Shown here: positions 33,766-42,547 of the stretch, piece after piece
How the letters are laid out: each line of letters begins with the position of its first letter
Position numbering within the stretch: position 1 is the stretch's first letter
Source: Phycisphaeraceae bacterium
GTDB taxonomy: Bacteria; Planctomycetota; Phycisphaerae; Phycisphaerales; Zrk34
DNA: 55,573 nucleotides
Reading direction: 5' to 3'
Assembly (NCBI GenBank): GCA_028284925.1
Contig: JANQQT010000133.1
Coordinates: forward strand, 1-55,573
The notes under the pieces: generated by a model
Database searches by the model: none
What the model saw: the letters and a program-made list of their open reading frames with translations, nothing else
What the model was told of the DNA's origin: nothing
Position numbers and translations under genes: made by a program

Positions 33766-34632
33766 ATGAAGCGGATGAAATTATCGACGGGGCGTGGAAT
33801 CTTGATTCGCAATCGAGCCTTCTGGCTTGCAACGATCGTATGTGTTGGCATGGTCGTTCTCTTGAGTTACCCCTCAGGCGCAATGGCTGCAGAAGGTAAT
33901 TCCGGCAAGTTGGAAATCGGCCAGGGCATGCCCAGCGTCGCTGACCTGTTTGCGACCAGTCCCGTAATTAACTCGATCCTGTTGGCAATGAGCGTTGTGT
34001 CACTTGTGATGCTCATTTATCTTTTGCTGGCATTGACGGCTGGAGCATTCCACCCCAAACGATTCGTGGACGATGTCACCAAGCTGGTCATTAATCGACA
34101 ATTTGAACAGGCCGAACATCTCTGCCAGACCAACCAACAGGTGTTCGTCTCCTCCGTCGTTCAGCGCGTCATCGAGAACCGCGACAAAGATCACGGCGTT
34201 CTGATGGACATCCTTTCCGCCGAGGGTAATCGTCGGGCTGAGATCTTCTGGAACCGAATCGGCTATCTGGGTGAAATCTCCAACATTGCCCCCATGCTGG
34301 GCCTGTTGGGTACCGTCATCGGCATGCTAAAAGTCTTCTTTTCGCTGCAGATCAGTTCAGCCGGTAGAGATGTCGGTCGCTTGGCGGCAGGCATTGCTGA
34401 AGCAATGGGAACCACAATGTTCGGGCTGGTCGTCGCCATCGCTGCAGGCATTTTCTACACGATCGTTAAAGGAAAGGCGACTGCCATGTTAGCCGAGGCT
34501 GAACAGGTTTGTCACGCCGTCGCCGACCATACCCACCGGGCGGCAGCAGATCCCAGGCTCAAGAAAATCGATGCCCTTGCCGAAGCGGCACGGAAAAAAC
34601 TCAGCAAAGGCTCAACGGGTACGTCCGAATAG
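33766..34632 (+). CDS. MotA/TolQ/ExbB family proton channel protein
   Basis: 288 residues. An N-terminal hydrophobic segment ending in GAMAAEG looks like a cleavable signal, followed by the three ExbB helices: VINSILLAMSVVSLVMLIY (about 75-100), NIAPMLGLLGTVIGML (about 165-190) and EAMGTTMFGLVVAIAAGIF (about 210-235). With ExbD it forms the ion-driven inner-membrane motor. GGGAG nine bases upstream supports the ATG at 33766. It is followed by exbD (48-base gap) and two further genes, so it heads a four-gene operon. Confidence 0.9.
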   Translation: MKRMKLSTGRGILIRNRAFWLATIVCVGMVVLLSYPSGAMAAEGNSGKLEIGQGMPSVADLFATSPVINSILLAMSVVSLVMLIYLLLALTAGAFHPKRFVDDVTKLVINRQFEQAEHLCQTNQQVFVSSVVQRVIENRDKDHGVLMDILSAEGNRRAEIFWNRIGYLGEISNIAPMLGLLGTVIGMLKVFFSLQISSAGRDVGRLAAGIAEAMGTTMFGLVVAIAAGIFYTIVKGKATAMLAEAEQVCHAVADHTHRAAADPRLKKIDALAEAARKKLSKGSTGTSE

Positions 34633-34680
34633 TCGTGACATCATTCAGTTGCCACGATTCAGAATGTTGGAATTTCATTC

Positions 34681-35124
34681 ATGAGTTTCGCCCAACCCAA
34701 CAGAACGATGCGAAAAACAGGCGTCCCACTGGCGGCGATGCTGGACATCATGTTTCTGTTGCTGATTTTCTTCGTGACGACTTACCAGTTTCGCGATGAT
34801 CAATACGCCATCGACATTGACCCTCCTGCAACAAAAACCGGTAAGTCACCCGAGTTAGCATCAAATTCGATCATCGTGAATGTCACTGAGGATGGCAGAT
34901 ACCTGATTTATGAAAAGGAATTCACCGGCCCGCAGCTTGGAAGATTTCTTGCCGATCAGCGTAAAGCCGTCACCGATCGTGAACTTCGCGTCTTTGTGAA
35001 TGGTGACAAGGCAGTGCAATATGGTCGCGTGGTAGAAGCTCTGGACATCGCCCGGCGCGCCGGTGTGGCACGTCCCACGTTGCTCTCTAAGAAAGCAAGG
35101 CCGTCCAAGTCCAACGGAGATTAG
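34681..35124 (+). CDS. ExbD/TolR family biopolymer transport protein
   Basis: 147 residues. One N-terminal membrane helix with the essential aspartate (AAMLDIMFLLLIFFVTTY) is followed by a periplasmic domain ending in VEALDIARRAGVARPTLLSKK. It pairs with the ExbB-like protein to convert proton-motive force into motion. The stop lies one base before the next start, so the TPR gene is coupled. It lacks the long C-terminal tail of some TolR. Confidence 0.9.
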   Translation: MSFAQPNRTMRKTGVPLAAMLDIMFLLLIFFVTTYQFRDDQYAIDIDPPATKTGKSPELASNSIIVNVTEDGRYLIYEKEFTGPQLGRFLADQRKAVTDRELRVFVNGDKAVQYGRVVEALDIARRAGVARPTLLSKKARPSKSNGD

Positions 35125-35125
35125 T

Positions 35126-37717
35126 ATGGACGGGAGTGCGACTCGATCCGATAGACAGCCCTTTGGCGGCCCACAATGCCCAGTCGCAACAGGTTTTGTC
35201 GCGCTCATTCTCTTCTGCTGCCTTTCTAACTCAACCCTCGCCGCCACCACGGAAGCCGATCGACAATTCAGCTTTGCCTACCTCCTGATGCAAAACAACG
35301 AAGGCGCTCAGGCCAAAAAAGCCTTCCAGCAATTCATCAAACTCTATAAGAAAGATCAGCGCGTCGGTGATGCCCATTACTTCCTGGCCATCCTCGATCG
35401 TCAATCAGGTAAACTGAAGACCGCAGACAACCACCTCCAAAAAATCACCAAAGCAAAACACGTCTCCAACGAAGCTCTCCATCTTCTGCGCGGGCAGATC
35501 AAACTCGAGCTTCAGTATTACAAGACGGCCGCGGCTACCCTTGAAAAGATCAATCCCGCAAAACTCACCGACGATGCCGCTCGCGCCAACTGGGGATACC
35601 TGATCGGCGTCGCATACCGCGGCGCAGCCAACCTCAAAGGTGCCGTCAAGCAGTTCACAGCGGCATCCAAATACAAAAGTGCCGTTCGAGGCCGTATCCT
35701 CGTCGAACTCGGTAAGACCCAAATTACATTAAAACAACCTGTCCAGGCCGTCGCCGCATTCACCCACGCAGTAAAAGGAAAGATAGAACCCCTTCTTGCC
35801 GCTGAAGCTCGAAGTCTCGCAGGTGAGGTCTCCTACGAGTCCGGCCAGTACGAACAGGCCGCCGACTTCTTCTCCCAGGTTATAGAAAACCATCAATCCA
35901 CCCGCTATTACAAGCCAGCACTGAGTGGATGGTTACGATCCCTTTATGGAGCAGGCCGACACGCCGATGTCATCAAGCAATACCCCACCATCAAGAACCT
36001 GCTGGCATCCGACGCCGTCGCCGAGGCCCTCTACCTAGTCTGTGCCTCTCACGTCAAAACTAAGGCTTATAAGAAAGGCCTCGAAACAACCCGTCAATGG
36101 CTCGCCGCCTATTTGGAGAAGAAAACCAATCTCTCAAGCGAAGTCATTACCCTTTACGCCGAATGCTTCTACCATACCGATGCCGCCGCCTTCGAAAAGT
36201 GGATTGCCGGTTACGAAAAGCAACTCCCGCAGGAACGCTATTACCATCGCCTCCAATTCCTTCGCGCCAATGCCGCCATCAAACGGAATCGATTCGACGA
36301 AGCCATCAAACACCTCGGCCCGTTGATCTCCGGCAAACCCAACCCTTATGCCCAGCGCGCCCTGATTCTTCGCGCTGAACTCTACAAGAAAACCAATGAC
36401 TCAGGCAAAGCGGCCGCTGACTTCGAAAAGTACGTCAAGACATACGGCCAGGATCCCGAGGCCGTCGATGCCGGGCGCGAGGCCATCAACCTTGCATTTG
36501 ATCGCGGTGATTACGCTAAAGTCGTCGCACAGGCCACCAGGTGGCTCGGCCAGAAAGGGCTTGACCCCACCGTCACCGCCCCTATTCGTCTTCGACTGGG
36601 CGTCGCCCTCATAAAAGAGAAAAAAGCCAATCAGGCGTTGACCACATTCAATGCACTTATCGCCTCCAAACCTGAAGATAACATCGCGACCTACGCCCAT
36701 TATTACCGTGGCCTGATCCTCGCTTCTCGTGCGGGTGTCGATAACGATGGAAAGCCCAAACCCGAACTCGACCAGGCAGTAACCGCTCTTCAAAACGCCA
36801 TGCGCGGCGCCATTGCCGAGAAACTCAAAGTCCGAGCGATCTCTCTTACCGCCCGCCTTGAACGCTTGGCCAAACGACCCGACCGCGCGCTGGTCATGTA
36901 TGAGTTGCTTCGCGAGCAGGATCCCAAACGCACATACCCAGCCATCACCGCCCTCTGGGTAGGCGAAGGTCTACATGGTCAACGGAAATACAAGGCAGCA
37001 ATCCGATGGTTGGAATTAGACAAAAAACTGCATGACAACACCGCAAATGACAAACTTACCGCCGCCCAACTGGCCGGAGTCCAGGCCAAGTCCAAATACC
37101 TCACCGCACAGGCCTATCACCGCCTTAAGGATTATCCCAAGGCCATCACCCGGTACGGCCAATTAGTCGGTCTTTCCAAAGGCTATGCCGTCCGCGCCCA
37201 ACTTGGACTGGCCCAGGCCATGGCCGATGCCGGTCGCCATGACGATGCGCTCAATGAATACGAAGGCCTCACCGCCGTGCGGGACAGCCGCGTCGCAGCC
37301 ACCGCCCTCCTTCAAAGTGGAGAGATCTACGCTCATCGCGCCCTCAAGGAACTGGAAAGAAAAAACACCATCAATGCCAAAAAAGACTATGATAATGCGG
37401 CATTACGGCTGAACCGCGTTTCACTTCTTTTTGACAAGAAACCGCTGGAGAACCTCGTTTTTCGTTCGTTAATCCTTCAGGGACGGCTCGCCGACCGCTT
37501 TGTAAACCAGGAAAAGGCTTTAGAAAAATATCGCGGCATCATCGAACGAAAGACGCAATCGCTCTGGAAACGCATCGCAGGGGCTGAAATAGCCCTCACC
37601 GAGAAAAAACGAGGTCAAGCCTTGGTTGAATTTCGTCGAATCTTAAAACAGAGTACCGATAATAGCGTCTCAAATTATGTCACCCGGAGACTAACAGAAC
37701 TTGGGGAACAACCATGA
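35126..37717 (+). CDS. Large exported tetratricopeptide repeat protein
   Basis: 863 residues from the ATG at 35126 (CGGAG upstream). An N-terminal hydrophobic segment (FVALILFCCLSNSTLAA) serves as a signal peptide. The rest is a long array of helical TPR-like hairpins (for example DAHYFLAILDRQSGKLKTAD and AQAYHRLKDYPKAITRYGQL), about twenty units. In this operon it is likely a periplasmic scaffold that links the ExbBD motor to outer partners. Its stop overlaps the next start by four bases (ATGA). Confidence 0.85.
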   Translation: MDGSATRSDRQPFGGPQCPVATGFVALILFCCLSNSTLAATTEADRQFSFAYLLMQNNEGAQAKKAFQQFIKLYKKDQRVGDAHYFLAILDRQSGKLKTADNHLQKITKAKHVSNEALHLLRGQIKLELQYYKTAAATLEKINPAKLTDDAARANWGYLIGVAYRGAANLKGAVKQFTAASKYKSAVRGRILVELGKTQITLKQPVQAVAAFTHAVKGKIEPLLAAEARSLAGEVSYESGQYEQAADFFSQVIENHQSTRYYKPALSGWLRSLYGAGRHADVIKQYPTIKNLLASDAVAEALYLVCASHVKTKAYKKGLETTRQWLAAYLEKKTNLSSEVITLYAECFYHTDAAAFEKWIAGYEKQLPQERYYHRLQFLRANAAIKRNRFDEAIKHLGPLISGKPNPYAQRALILRAELYKKTNDSGKAAADFEKYVKTYGQDPEAVDAGREAINLAFDRGDYAKVVAQATRWLGQKGLDPTVTAPIRLRLGVALIKEKKANQALTTFNALIASKPEDNIATYAHYYRGLILASRAGVDNDGKPKPELDQAVTALQNAMRGAIAEKLKVRAISLTARLERLAKRPDRALVMYELLREQDPKRTYPAITALWVGEGLHGQRKYKAAIRWLELDKKLHDNTANDKLTAAQLAGVQAKSKYLTAQAYHRLKDYPKAITRYGQLVGLSKGYAVRAQLGLAQAMADAGRHDDALNEYEGLTAVRDSRVAATALLQSGEIYAHRALKELERKNTINAKKDYDNAALRLNRVSLLFDKKPLENLVFRSLILQGRLADRFVNQEKALEKYRGIIERKTQSLWKRIAGAEIALTEKKRGQALVEFRRILKQSTDNSVSNYVTRRLTELGEQP

Positions 37718-39564
37718 ATCCACACCAAAGAATTTTCGTCGCCATCGCCATCACCGGTAGTATTTTTCTTCACGCGGCCATTGCCTTTGGCGTAATGAAA
37801 TTGCCTCTGGGAGAACTACGTACCGATCTTTTCCAACTTACCGAACAGGAAAAATTTGACGCCACACCCATAGAAATCATCGAGGAGGACTTTGCGGATG
37901 TCGAAGCTCCCGATCCCGCTGATGACAATACGCTCAAAGCCCTTGCTAAGAAGTCGCTGAAGAATCAGCCGAATGACCCCCTCAAAAAGATCGATACAAA
38001 AACCGACGTTCCTAAAGATAAGAAAGACCCTAAGAACAACCTGGTCAGGAATGTAGATGTCAACGATTCATCGCCGCCACCAGCAGCACCCAAGACCAAG
38101 GCAAGCCCCGCAGGCAAACTGGATATGGCTGCAAAACTTATCGCCCTGGCTAAACCCGAGATTAAATTACCCGAATTGCAAGGCCCGACCGATGACGTTG
38201 ATCTTCCGGATATCGACGATATCAAAATCGGCGCGTTCGACGGAGTGGGCGGCGACGACCTCAAAGGCATCGGATTGCCGGATGGTCAGGGAAATAATCC
38301 CAACGGCGTCAACGGCGGTGTAAAAGACGGTAAGAAAGGCGGAACAATCGGCAGCAAAGGAATCGGAACTCCCGTCGCTCCCCTCCCACCGGTTGTTAAG
38401 AAACCAAACCCCAACATAGTTAAACCCAAACCGCCGATCGTCAACCTCCCCGAACCGCCGACGACGGTCACCATTCCCCCGCTCAAAACCAACAAACCAG
38501 TCGTGAAACTCGACAGCGACTTTGTTTACGAACTCTACACCAACACCCGGGGACCGGGCGGCGGAGGCCTCCTCAGCTCCAATCGACGCAAAAAAGGTGA
38601 ACCCGCATGGTTTGAGGTACGCATTCGTCCACGGGCAACACTGCGCCAAATCACACCGCTCAAGAAAAACGTCGTCTACGTCATCGATACATCCGGCTCA
38701 ATTTCAAAACGATGGAGCCATTTCATCAAAAAGGGCGTCGGAATGGCCCTCGACAAATTCAACAAGGGTGACAAATTCAACATCGTCATGTTCAAGGACA
38801 AAGTTAGCGTCCTAGACCCCTCCGGATTGCTCGACGCTGACAACCCCCGCAACATCACCGCAGCCAAACAATTCCTCTCCTCCGCCAAAGTCGGCGGCTA
38901 CACAGACGTCAACCGCGCACTCGGCAAACTCATCGTCCGAAACCTCCCCGATGATCGCGTCTACCAGATCGTCCTCATCACCGACGGCGTCCCCACACGC
39001 GGCTCCATCAAATCCCGTGACATCATCAACCTTATTACCCGCGAAAACAACCTCGTCGCGGGCATCTATTGCGTCGGCGTCGGTGACAAGATGGATAAGG
39101 AACTCCTCGAATTCCTCGCCTACCGCAACAAGGGCATCGTCGCTTACCCCAAATCCGACTTTGATGCGACGCGAACGATCGTCGATCTGGCCGTCCGTCT
39201 CCGCTACCCGATTCTCAAGGACGCACAACTCAACGCCGTTGGAGTCGAAGTTGCGGAAATCTACCCACGCGTGTCAAGAGATATCTACCAGGGACAGACT
39301 TTCAGTATCTACGGCAGATACACCGATACCGACCGATTCTTCGCCATGGCGATGACCGGCAGCAACGGCCCCAAACAAATGAATTTTACTTGGAAACTCG
39401 ACTTCAACGATGCCAAAAAAGGCGCCGAGGATCTACCTAGGAACTGGGCCTTCTGGAAAATCTATCACCTCTCCAGTGAAATGAACCGCCGAGGTGATGT
39501 GCCTGAACTGAAGAAAACCATCCAACGCCTCAGCGGTCGATATGGCGTAAAAGCAAAATACTAA
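37714..39564 (+). CDS. Membrane-anchored TonB-like/VWA protein
   Basis: 616 residues. A single N-terminal membrane helix (about 8-27) is followed by a long Pro/Lys/Asp-rich linker (about 60-250), an arrangement like TonB. A von Willebrand A domain follows from about residue 318, with an intact MIDAS: DTSGS (Asp325), the YTDVNRAL Thr and the ITDGVPTRG Asp. A beta-rich and helical C-terminal part ends at the operon terminator. It presumably takes the TonB place as the energised periplasmic arm of the ExbBD motor, binding a metal-dependent ligand instead of a TonB box. Fusion of these two plans is the notable feature. Confidence 0.85.
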   Translation: MNPHQRIFVAIAITGSIFLHAAIAFGVMKLPLGELRTDLFQLTEQEKFDATPIEIIEEDFADVEAPDPADDNTLKALAKKSLKNQPNDPLKKIDTKTDVPKDKKDPKNNLVRNVDVNDSSPPPAAPKTKASPAGKLDMAAKLIALAKPEIKLPELQGPTDDVDLPDIDDIKIGAFDGVGGDDLKGIGLPDGQGNNPNGVNGGVKDGKKGGTIGSKGIGTPVAPLPPVVKKPNPNIVKPKPPIVNLPEPPTTVTIPPLKTNKPVVKLDSDFVYELYTNTRGPGGGGLLSSNRRKKGEPAWFEVRIRPRATLRQITPLKKNVVYVIDTSGSISKRWSHFIKKGVGMALDKFNKGDKFNIVMFKDKVSVLDPSGLLDADNPRNITAAKQFLSSAKVGGYTDVNRALGKLIVRNLPDDRVYQIVLITDGVPTRGSIKSRDIINLITRENNLVAGIYCVGVGDKMDKELLEFLAYRNKGIVAYPKSDFDATRTIVDLAVRLRYPILKDAQLNAVGVEVAEIYPRVSRDIYQGQTFSIYGRYTDTDRFFAMAMTGSNGPKQMNFTWKLDFNDAKKGAEDLPRNWAFWKIYHLSSEMNRRGDVPELKKTIQRLSGRYGVKAKY

Positions 39565-39591
39565 GCCGACAGCATTCTTCGGCAGTCAAAG

Positions 39592-39626
39592 CCCCGAATG
39601 AGGCACACCTTGATTCGGGGTTTTTT
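39592..39626 (+). terminator. Terminator of the ExbB-ExbD-TPR-VWA operon
   Basis: CCCCGAAT (39592-39599) pairs with ATTCGGGG (39613-39620), followed by six T. It lies 27 bases after the VWA stop. Confidence 0.9.
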
Positions 39627-39725
39627 ATTTCATGGTACTCCAAATCCGATGAAATGCGCTTTCGCATCCAATCCCGGTTATCATCGTGTCCAAATTAAGC
39701 ATCCCTACGATTGGATAACCCATCC

Positions 39726-40685
39726 ATGCCTCACCCTGTCCGCATATTCATGATGATCCTCGTCGGAGCCACTATCGCGTGGTATCTATACGCCCACGGC
39801 CATGAATTCCGACTCCTTCTCGAATTCAATCCTGCATACATCCCCATACTTCTCATCGTCCCGTTCGCCACTACCTTCCTCAACGCTTTGATCATGCGAC
39901 GCCTAATCCAGGAATTCAACGTCAAACCTTCACTCAACGAATGCTACGCCCTCACCGCCGCCAATGCCCTTGGCAACTATCTCCCATTCCCTCAAGCGGG
40001 CACAGTCGCTCGAGGAGTCTATCTCAAGAAAGCACATGGACTTACCTACAACGACTTCACCGCCTCAATCGTCGTCACCTTCATTCAATTCCTCACTATC
40101 GCAGGCCTGTTGGGCCTCGGCGCCACATCCGCCCTCGTGATCACAGGGCAAATCATTCCCAAATCCGGCATATGGATTATCTTCGGTGGGCTCACCGCCG
40201 CCGCCCTCTTCCTTACCCCTTCTGCATGGTCGCTCCCGATCGTTAACAAATTCAAGAGATTCGGTACAGCCCTCGATTTGCTTCGTGCCCACCACGTCAC
40301 CATCTACGTCGCCGTCATCCAAGTCCTTTTCATTTTCGTCTCCACAACTGGCCTGTTCTTCGCCTTTCAATCGCTCGATCAATCGGATGTCACCTTCGCT
40401 ACCGCACTTATGATCACCCTTTTCTTTCTCGCCTCCGGAATCATAAACGTCACACCCGGAAACATAGGCGTCGCCGAAGCCGCCACCGCGCTCGTTGCAT
40501 TCCTACTGAAAAAAGACCCTACTATCGCCATCACCGCTTACACACTCCACCGCATCGTCGCCGCCCTCTTCATCTTCACCCTCGGTCCTATCTGCACAGC
40601 GTGGCTTACCAGAAAGTCTCTACCAAACAATAATCTCCCAATCGACCCGATATTACAAGAAACCGCCAACGACAACCACGCATGA
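39726..40685 (+). CDS. UPF0104 / LPG-synthase-like membrane protein
   Basis: 319 residues with seven to eight membrane helices. The ANALGNYLPFPQAGTVARG segment and the conserved NVTPGNIGVAEAA element are typical of the UPF0104/AglD-like family (flippase-like part of lysylphosphatidylglycerol synthase), probably active on lipid-linked sugars. The start at ATG 39726 is chosen over the TTG at 39711. Its end overlaps the next start by four bases (ATGA), coupling it to a GT-C-type protein, which fits a glycolipid or glycan export role. Confidence 0.8.
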   Translation: MPHPVRIFMMILVGATIAWYLYAHGHEFRLLLEFNPAYIPILLIVPFATTFLNALIMRRLIQEFNVKPSLNECYALTAANALGNYLPFPQAGTVARGVYLKKAHGLTYNDFTASIVVTFIQFLTIAGLLGLGATSALVITGQIIPKSGIWIIFGGLTAAALFLTPSAWSLPIVNKFKRFGTALDLLRAHHVTIYVAVIQVLFIFVSTTGLFFAFQSLDQSDVTFATALMITLFFLASGIINVTPGNIGVAEAATALVAFLLKKDPTIAITAYTLHRIVAALFIFTLGPICTAWLTRKSLPNNNLPIDPILQETANDNHA

Positions 40686-42538
40686 AACAACGATTGCTAT
40701 ACATCTGGCACAACCTCCATCAATCACGCTCTTTCTCCTTCGAAGATGACCGTCCACTCTCCACACGCACCAAAATCATCGCCGTAACATCTATCCTTAT
40801 TCTCTATGCCCTCTTCTATTCACCTTGGTGGTATCCACTCTCCGACAGTGCTCTCTACCTTTCCCTGGCCCGCGCCATCGCAACCGGCAACGGCCATACC
40901 TATATGGGAGAAATCTTCACACAAGTTCCACCAGGAACACCCCTACTCCTCGCCGCAATCATCACACTCGGCGGAGGCATCGCCGCCATCCACATCACCA
41001 TGATCTCCCTCATGCTCATTGGCCACCTCCTCGCATACCTTACCCTCAAACAATGGGTTACACCTCGCCTCGCCCTCATCGCGACATGCGCCACTGCTAT
41101 CAGCTACTGGGTCATGCACGCCGCCATGACCATCATGTCCGACCCCCTTGCCTACGCGCTCGTCTGGGGCGCGCTCCTTTCTGCGACATCCCTCACCCAA
41201 CCAAATCTGAAGAGCCGCGTAGCCAAACAATGGACGCTGTTCGTACTCGCATCCATCATGCTCGCCCTCGCCTTCGAAAACCGAATCGCCGTGGTTCTCC
41301 TCATTCCCGGCATCTCTTTCGCCATCTTCATCCTCACTAGGAACATCACATCGCCCAGATTACGTACATCGTGGGTTGTCATACTCATTGCAGTATTTGG
41401 CCTACTTGTGTTCGACTACACCCGGCAACGATCAACCCGACACTACAAGTTCGACAGACTGGTCACCCTCGAACAGTTCCCCGGGGCACAAAAAATCGAT
41501 CCCATGGCCCCCCAACCCTTCACCAACACACCCATCCAGGCCTCCGACGAAGGCTACACCCTTACCGATAAACGAAACCAAATCACCGACCAGGGTCCTC
41601 GAACCTTCACCATGAAACTCGAACGCCTGATTCGCCGAAACGCCCAACGTCCCTACAACATCGGCCGATGGATCAGCGAAGGACTCGCAGGACCATCCGC
41701 CGCAGTCTTTCAATCCAAAAACACACTGATCAACATCCTCGGTCTTGTCGCAGGCGTCTCCGCCGCCATCATTTTCCTCGTCGGTACAATCGCTCTCATC
41801 ACACACCAAAGATGGTGGCTACTCGCCGCCATCGCGTACGCCATCCCCATCTGGATTCGCTGGAGTGACCGAATCAAACCCCGATACATGATTCTCATCG
41901 CGCCTGTCCTTTTCATCACCCTCTACTTTGGATCACGAATCTCCTGGGCATGGATTTCCAAAAAAATTAAACGCGATAACTCAGATAATGTCGCCAAACC
42001 CAACGGTCGATGGATCATGCCCGTCCTTTTAATTCTACTTGCCGTCGCCAACCTCCCCGCCGCTGCCGTAGACATCCACCTCCGACGCGCCAATGCCTCC
42101 GAGTTTTATGACCACGCCCGCGCCGGTTCCCTTAGCGAACTTATCGACATCGCCGCACACATCCAAAGACATGCCCGGGCCAACGATGAAATCTGGATCA
42201 ACCGGGGCTTCTTTCGACGTGTCGTCTTTTATCTCACCGGTAGAAAAATCAAAAACCTCAGACGTGACATCATCATCGAAGATCCGAATGACACTAAAGG
42301 ATTCAAAGGATTTAATCGCGCACTGGAAAACAAATCACGCTACTACATCGTGTTCTACAACCAATATCCCTGGCCGCAATGGCACATCCCACGTATCAAA
42401 GTCAACAAGAATGGTCCACGATATTGGCAACTGTTTGAAAGACATCGCGTACCCGGTAAGAAAGCCGTCTACAAACCCGTAAACGTACAATCCGCCAACC
42501 CCTCCTACTTTCAAAACATCCCCTGGTCTGCGCTTTGA
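40682..42538 (+). CDS. GT-C fold glycosyltransferase-like membrane protein (PMT/ArnT type)
   Basis: 618 residues with about eleven membrane helices. The first extracytoplasmic loop carries LSDSALYLSLARAI, with the acidic residue expected in GT39/GT83-like enzymes that use polyprenyl-phosphate sugars. The C-terminal 170 residues form a soluble extracytoplasmic domain. It overlaps the UPF0104 gene (ATGA) and converges on a second protein of the same type. Acceptor and donor are not deducible from sequence. Confidence 0.8.
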   Translation: MKQRLLYIWHNLHQSRSFSFEDDRPLSTRTKIIAVTSILILYALFYSPWWYPLSDSALYLSLARAIATGNGHTYMGEIFTQVPPGTPLLLAAIITLGGGIAAIHITMISLMLIGHLLAYLTLKQWVTPRLALIATCATAISYWVMHAAMTIMSDPLAYALVWGALLSATSLTQPNLKSRVAKQWTLFVLASIMLALAFENRIAVVLLIPGISFAIFILTRNITSPRLRTSWVVILIAVFGLLVFDYTRQRSTRHYKFDRLVTLEQFPGAQKIDPMAPQPFTNTPIQASDEGYTLTDKRNQITDQGPRTFTMKLERLIRRNAQRPYNIGRWISEGLAGPSAAVFQSKNTLINILGLVAGVSAAIIFLVGTIALITHQRWWLLAAIAYAIPIWIRWSDRIKPRYMILIAPVLFITLYFGSRISWAWISKKIKRDNSDNVAKPNGRWIMPVLLILLAVANLPAAAVDIHLRRANASEFYDHARAGSLSELIDIAAHIQRHARANDEIWINRGFFRRVVFYLTGRKIKNLRRDIIIEDPNDTKGFKGFNRALENKSRYYIVFYNQYPWPQWHIPRIKVNKNGPRYWQLFERHRVPGKKAVYKPVNVQSANPSYFQNIPWSAL

Positions 42539-42547
42539 TTTAGAACA

